Under the pieces are notes generated by a model. That model did no database searches, had not been told where the DNA came from, and saw only the letters and a program-made list of their open reading frames with translations. 64,000 bases of DNA from Hibiscus mutabilis (lineage: Eukaryota; Streptophyta; Magnoliopsida; Malvales; Malvaceae): assembly GCA_019671005.1 (NCBI GenBank), contig CM033725.1, positions 37,966,678 to 38,030,677 of the forward strand, in the 5' to 3' direction. The position numbers and the translations under genes are program-made. Numbering within the stretch: position 1 is the first letter of the stretch; the number at the start of each line of letters is the position of its first letter. Below, one piece after another: positions 58,848 through 64,000 of this stretch.

Positions 58848-59985
58848 CATTTGGTTGCTCTCCTCGAAGATTGCATTCACTCTACTGGTATAATTTGGTA
58901 GGGGGTTGGTGGTTGTAGCTGACCCACTGGATTTGTCAAAACTTATGACCCCAAGCCTGATAAGCTTCTCTACATTCTTTCTAAAGATTATACAATTCTC
59001 GATTGAGTCACCTACTTGTTCACCATAGTATACACATTTTGCATTGGCATCATACCATTTAGGGAATGGAGGCTGCAACGGAGCTTGGTAGAAGGGCACC
59101 ACCACATGAATATCAAACAGTTGTTTGGATAATTTTTTGTACGAGATTGGTATCAAAGTGAACTCGATCTTCTTGGTATTCTTTTTCTAACTGAAATATT
59201 GGTTTGAGGGGCTTTGGGTATTTGATGCGGCTTTAGGTTGTACACTCGTCACTAGCTTGGGGTAATTGACATTGTAGACACCTGAAGAGTTCACTTCATT
59301 GTCTTTCTTTTCGTAGGATGACTTCTTGTGGGATAAGCTTGCTCCCACAACAATCTTTCCCTTTTTAATGGCATTCTCAATGAGCTCACCGGACAACACT
59401 AGATCGGCAAAATTGGTAGTCACATGGCCTATAAGACGATCCAAAATTGGGTCCTCCAAAGTTTGAATAAATATGACCACTGTCTCTTTCTCACCAAGCG
59501 GGGGTTGAACTTGTGCCGCCACGTCTCTCCAACGTTGTGCATACTGCCTAAAGCTTTCATTAGACTTTTGCTTCATGTGTTGCAGGGTCCAAAGGTTCGG
59601 AACCATATCACTAGCATTATGGTATTGGGCTAGGAAAGCCTTGGCCAAGTCCTTCCAAGACTTTATCTGATGTCGGCTCAATTGATTATACCATATAGTG
59701 GCAAATCCTGATAGACTATCTTGGAAATAGTGGGTCAACAACTTGTCATCTCTACCGCATCTCGTCATCCTTCGGAAAAATATGGTAAGATGAGCACGGG
59801 GGCAACTCGTCCCATCATATTTCTTGAATTTCGGGGACTTAAACTTAGGGGGAGCACCAAATTCGGGACCAAACTAAATTCATTAGCATCAAATCTAATG
59901 AAAGTGTCCACTATCTCCATAGCTTCCATTTTCTCTTCGAGTCGCTTGCAACGATCCTCGATCTCTTTCGAGGTCTCAATCTTGG
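58848..59985 (-). pseudogene. O1 gag, middle piece (copy B)
   Basis: Same content as 49567-50704, but the long frame is cut by a stop at about 59188, where copy A has Gln (QKKNTKK in A). Other substitutions are Arg-to-Ser in KQKSNERFRQ and Ile-to-Ser in KLVTIVQP. It shares the 1-bp frameshift and TGA of copy A. Confidence 0.85.
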
Positions 59986-62212
59986 TGTAGACACTAAATT
60001 TTGTCTAGGTTAAATTAAATGCTCGAAATAAAATAAATCCACATTACCCTTTTTTTAAAAATACCCAAAAAACCTTACCTTATACCCTAAGCCCAAAATT
60101 TTATGACCCATTATATATAATTTTATATAGTAAAAAAATATATACAAAAAATAATAATAAAAATCCAAACTCCTTACTCACCAAGGATTGGTTCTCATTG
60201 GATGAATGCCTCATTCTCATTGGTTAAAAAAATTACTTGGTGACCAAGGTCTTAATTTTCATTGGTTCTTATTTTAAGGGGATAAACCAAAATACCCTTC
60301 ATCACTATATAAATATAAATCCCATGAACCCTAAAAAAAGAACCACTAACCTATTTTCTTTTCATCTCATTCGGCAGACGTCAAAACTCCCCCCTCCTGC
60401 CATTTTTCATTGTTTTAAAAACCCCACTGCCGATTGTTTTTTTTTTCTTTTTTAGACCATTCGATTCCCTTATCCACTATAATTTTCCCTAATCGAAACC
60501 ATTTTCTACCATTATTAAACCATTGAATCGAACTTCTCAACCCCAACAACAACATGTGGAATTTGGTTGATCGAGCATAAATATTTGGGTTTAGGGTACA
60601 TTCTTCCCTTTTCTTTTTATTTATGTATAATCCTTTTTTATAGTTCAATGAAAATATGGATGATTTTATTGGTAACCTTTGTAGTTTATTTTAGTCTCTT
60701 TTTTATGTGTTTTATTTTATTTTATTTTGCTTGTGATATGTATGTTATTTCACTTGTTAAATGTTGTTTAATTTATTATTAGCTTGTTTACTTTATTATC
60801 ATGATTTCATATTATCCCTTTTATAATATATTTTTTTGTATATGGTATATAATATATAATTAAAATATATTTTCTTAAAAGTATATACATGTGGTTCTTC
60901 ATTTGGGTTTAGTTTAGAAGTTTGGGCCTCTTGGTTTTTTGGGCTTTGGGTTGTTAAGTTAGCATTAGATTAGTTTAAGAATTAATTTAGGTCATGTTCT
61001 CGTCTAATATGGGCACGATCCTTAAATTAATTAAGTACTTCTATGATTAGTTTTAGAGCAATAGTTAGTCTTAAGGTTCGAATCAGTTGAGTGAATTTAA
61101 ATTTGCCTTTGGCTTATTGGGTCAAATGTTAAATTCATTAAAATTGGTTGAACACCTCTTAGTTATCTTTTAAGATAAAATTGACATGGAAATTAGACAA
61201 ACATTTTAATTTAAAGCTATGATTAATTAATTTGGCTTATTTTAAATAATATTCTTGGCTTATTGGAATACTAGTTTAAAATTAATCGAAATAATTATAA
61301 TATCACAAGATAACTCATAATTTATTAGGGTTCTCTAGCCTTTTTAGGATTAATTAATTTAAGGTTAATAGTAGAAGCACCTAATTAGTAACTAGATCAC
61401 TAATTAAATTTTCATAATTTGGGCCTTTTAGGTTAGGACTTTTAGTGGGCCTTTGTGTGTTTAATTTCCAAGTCTTTTTTTGACATTCATTTTATTTGTT
61501 ATCATTGGCCCATTTAATTTACATGTTAATTAATTTACATCATAAAAAAGGAGGTATTCATTAATTTTGGTATTTGTGTCGCAACAACCCGAGCTTAAAG
61601 GATGTTCACCAAATATTTGAATTAATCCTTACCGACTCAAGGTAAAATTAAAACTTAACCAAATCATTACTACATATTTTAAAATGCTTGCATCATGCTT
61701 AAAGGTGACGTGCGGGATTCGGACTATAAATTAACACAATAGCCGGGCTTATTCGATGTCGGTTTAATCTATGATCCGATGTATCGTCAACCTTATTAAT
61801 TAAATGTCCAATTAATTTGAATCCACCAATTTGATAAAGCCCGTTCAATTAAGGTTAATTTTTAATTAAGGTTACCAAATTGAATTCCTTTCAAATTTCG
61901 ATAATTTCCTTTTATTAAAAGCAATAAATATTTTGGTACCGATTTTCGGGCGTGATGGGGTGCTAATCCTTCCCCACACGTAACCAACTTCCGAACCCTT
62001 CTTTCAAATCGAATCTCTGGTTTTGTGGTGTCCAGCCCACCTTATCCAAGTGACCGATGGCGACTCCAAGATTTTAACGGTTTTCAAAATAAAAAGAATT
62101 TTCAAAAGAAATCCATTTAAGCCAAGATTACAAAGAAATGATTTTGGGGATAACCCGTAGCACAGAACTTATAATTTTTCAAAGGGATTTCAAAAAACGT
62201 TGCTACACTTGG
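59981..62212 (+). repeat. Solo E4 LTR (59986-62207) with cttgg on both sides
   Basis: The LTR starts TGTAGACACT at 59986 and ends GTTGCTACA at 62207. cttgg flanks it at 59981-59985 and 62208-62212. On the right, O1 gag resumes immediately, and joining it to the gag on the left restores the O1 reading order. It is therefore a solo LTR at the original E4 insertion site. TATATAAATA is at 60306. Confidence 0.85.
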
Positions 62213-62716
62213 GTTTCCCAAACTTGATTAACTGGTCCATCTCTGAGACAAAGTTTTTGGCTTTATTGCCCCGGGCTTGACTTCCGACGCGGAGGGTAAA
62301 TTAACAGGGAATGATGCGACGGCCTGATGAAGTGGTGCTTTTCCTCGAGAAAGCATTACTTGAGGATCTGGTTAACCCTTAGCATGAGGAGGAGTAAAAC
62401 CCGGCAGGTACGTAGGAATTTCGGACCTTGTCGTAGGATTATCAACAGAAACTTCACCTTGCTCGGGAGGCTTAAATTCGAACATTTAGGCTATTTATCC
62501 TAAGGCCTCTTGTTGAGATTTCTTGAACTGCTCTATCATGTCTTGTCGGGTCTTGGCTAACTGTTCCTCCATTTTTTGGACCAAATCTGCATGCATGTCC
62601 TTTTGGGTTCGCTCAATCTGGTCTAACCTTTCTTCGTTCGCCATCTTAGTTTTGTGTTGGGTTCCGTAAGGGTGTTGAATCGATTGAACTTTACTTTGAT
62701 CCAGAATCACTGTCAT
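62213..62716 (-). pseudogene. O1 gag, N-terminal piece
   Basis: The start is taken at 62716 (MTVILDQSKVQSIQHPYGTQ), with coiled coil DQIERTQKDMHADLVQKMEE then a stop. Further pieces are MFEFKPPEQGEVSVDNPTTR, PTYLPGFTPPHAKG and MDQLIKFGKPK, which is the Pro-rich and coiled N-terminal region of Tat/Ogre gag. It stops at the E4 LTR and continues with IETSKEIEDRCKR at 50700. Confidence 0.75.
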
Positions 62717-63868
62717 GGGGCATCCAAAAAATTATTCTTGATGTCTCCAAAATGAATGCATGTAAATACAAAGCAAATGCCCTAAATGCAATATTAATGT
62801 CTAAATGCAAAGATGTTGATGCGAGTGAATAAATGAGAATGCATTATTGAAGATTTGAACAATATTGTAAAAAAGTGTCATGAAACAAAAATTGATAATG
62901 CTACCATGAAGGGATGAATGCAAGTGAGTGTTGATCGATGAACATCCTCATTAAACAACTTTCCATAACGAAGATCGAGTCTTATTACAACGAGGAAAAG
63001 GAAGAAACTACTACATAGAGCACAAATGAAAATCTAAGTTAGCCTTTGCTCATCTTCTTGATCAATCTTGAATCTCAGGATTCTTCAACTCATTATTATG
63101 GACTTTTTCTCCTACTATGAAAGGTTCCAGCTTTGGACTATTCTCGGATCAACACTTCATTAAGAAAATGCCATGAACATGCGGAAAAAAAGTCAAACAA
63201 GACAAGAGAAAGCAAATGAGTTAGTAACAAATATATAGGTATATCAATAATGAATAAATATAAAAAGGACTGAGAAAATGAAGTAAATAAATACCACACC
63301 AAAGCGGATTAACAACGAAAAAGGCCTAACAGCATGAATACTAGTTCTCTATGGTTATCCACATGGCTCTAATGGGGTGGGCTTCTTAGATTGTCACACA
63401 TGTGGGTTTGGTTCTATACAAGGGTACCAGAACCTATCTTATCACCTACTAAGGTAACAAGAACCCTGATTCTGGCCCATTACAAGCTTGCAAATTGTAT
63501 TCGGTTCGAGGGAAAGCACGACCTAGTGACGTGGGGGGGGCTACTCACGTGTCAAAGGCGTGGATTCCAAAAGTGAATTACCGACTCGTGTAGGGCTACT
63601 CACATTGGTATGTGGCATTTCACTCCCACCTAATAGACAAAGCTCGGGTATAGAGCTTGATGAACATGGTGCAACACATGTCGGTGATTCCTTATAAATT
63701 AAATGAGAAACTAATGCAAAACCATCAATTGTCAATACCCACTTAATGAAAGTGTTATCCTCGAAGAACAAATTAATCGCGGTTGATTTAAATTTCAGAA
63801 TTTTCATCGATAAAAGAAACATTTGATTTTTGGCTTAACTCTATTTTTGTTTTGTCAAAATAAAATTT
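62717..63868 (-). other. O1 5' leader
   Basis: Non-coding between primer site and gag. 63320-63712 matches the E4 leader; an extra stretch of about 80 bp near 63440-63530 is absent from E4. Small frames are chance. Confidence 0.65.
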
Positions 63869-63887
63869 GTCCCCGGTGGAGTCGCCA
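63869..63887 (-). other. O1 primer-binding site
   Basis: The minus strand reads TGGCGACTCCACCGGGGAC, three bases after the LTR end at 63891; same type as in E4. Confidence 0.8.
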
Positions 63888-63890
63888 TGC

Positions 63891-64000
63891 TGTAGCGACC
63901 TTTTTCGAAAAATCTGCTATGGGGGCATCCCCCACATTTTTGAAGATAAAGAAGACTTGGAGCCGCCACCGGTCACTTGGATAAGGTAGACTGGACACCA
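63891..64000 (-). repeat. O1 5' LTR (partial, runs off window)
   Basis: Only the inner 110 bp are present (minus-strand end ...GGTCGCTACA). It matches 40020-40130 at about 90% by eye. Confidence 0.8.

Larger units (their letters stand above)
56327..59985. repeat. Second copy of left flank X
   Basis: Near-identical by eye to 47036-50704. It begins in the solo LTR about 20 bp before the plastid junction and runs through plastid DNA, LTR remainder and O1 gag to the cttgg before the next LTR. It differs by scattered substitutions and a 13-bp deletion in rpoC1. The left boundary is an abrupt switch from E4 sequence at 56326/56327 with no obvious element end. Confidence 0.9.
40020..64000 (-). mobile_element. 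O1: Tat/Ogre-like gypsy element without recognisable pol
   Basis: The right LTR (63891 to beyond 64000) and left LTR (40020 to about 42250) share their outer ends at about 90% by eye. The primer site at 63869 gives minus orientation. Gag is split at 62716-62213, 50704-49567 and 44786-44500, and the three pieces read in order as one Tat/Ogre-type gag. After gag come tandem repeats and the 3' LTR, with no protease, RT, RNase H or integrase seen. It hosts a solo LTR and element E4. Confidence 0.75.

Overview
The window reads as a gene-poor, heterochromatin-like block of a dicot nuclear genome. It is AT-rich and has no long intact host gene. Almost all of it is explained by nested, decayed LTR retrotransposons: Ty3/gypsy Tekay-, Athila- and Tat/Ogre-like elements plus Ty1/copia. 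It also holds one non-autonomous hAT element, a chimeric plastid-DNA insertion present twice, and one fragment of a ubiquitin-specific protease gene. Most in-frame stops in the coding remnants are the kind made by C-to-T or G-to-A transitions, as expected of old methylated repeats. The family cannot be fixed from sequence alone. The many TACCGATAC-like motifs in LTRs are only a weak hint of Malvaceae.

Layout. 1-12535: minus-strand Tekay-like material, namely a partial LTR (1-2272), an unrelated LTR (3267-5855), a copia-like promoter piece (5856-6296), a duplicated LTR tail (6297-7105), a full 3.4-kb LTR (7174-10551) and decayed pol (10547-12535: chromodomain, integrase, RNase H). 12537-23598: a plus-strand Athila element with truncated 5' LTR, tRNA-Asp-type primer site, gag, protease, RT, RNase H, integrase, the lineage-specific third ORF and a full 3' LTR. 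25300-29012: the 3' half of a second Athila element. 29013-34345: the 3' half of a copia element whose LTR carries a solo gypsy LTR. 35115-35940: hAT element with an 8-bp target duplication. 36231-37700: 3' end of another copia element. 38030-40019: AT-rich repeats and the protease fragment.

40020-64000 is mostly one minus-strand Tat/Ogre-like element (called O1 here). Its 5' LTR runs off the right edge, its 3' LTR starts at 40020, and it has no recognisable pol. Its gag is cut into three pieces: by a solo LTR at 44787-49566, which itself carries plastid rpoC1 and ndhI pieces, and by a second, plus-strand Tat/Ogre-like element (E4). The E4 region has a peculiar order: flank X, LTR, E4 internal, a second copy of X, LTR, remaining O1 gag. 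A perfect 5-bp duplication (cttgg) lies before both LTRs and after the second. This is best explained by insertion of E4, tandem duplication of about 9.3 kb, then collapse of the second copy to a solo LTR.

No element is likely to be autonomous. The most unusual signal is a short palindrome, GTTGCCNNGGCAAC, scattered about 35 times through the first Athila element in LTR, gag, pol and third ORF. It includes an array that writes an Ala/Thr-rich insert between RNase H and integrase, and it recurs in the second Athila element.
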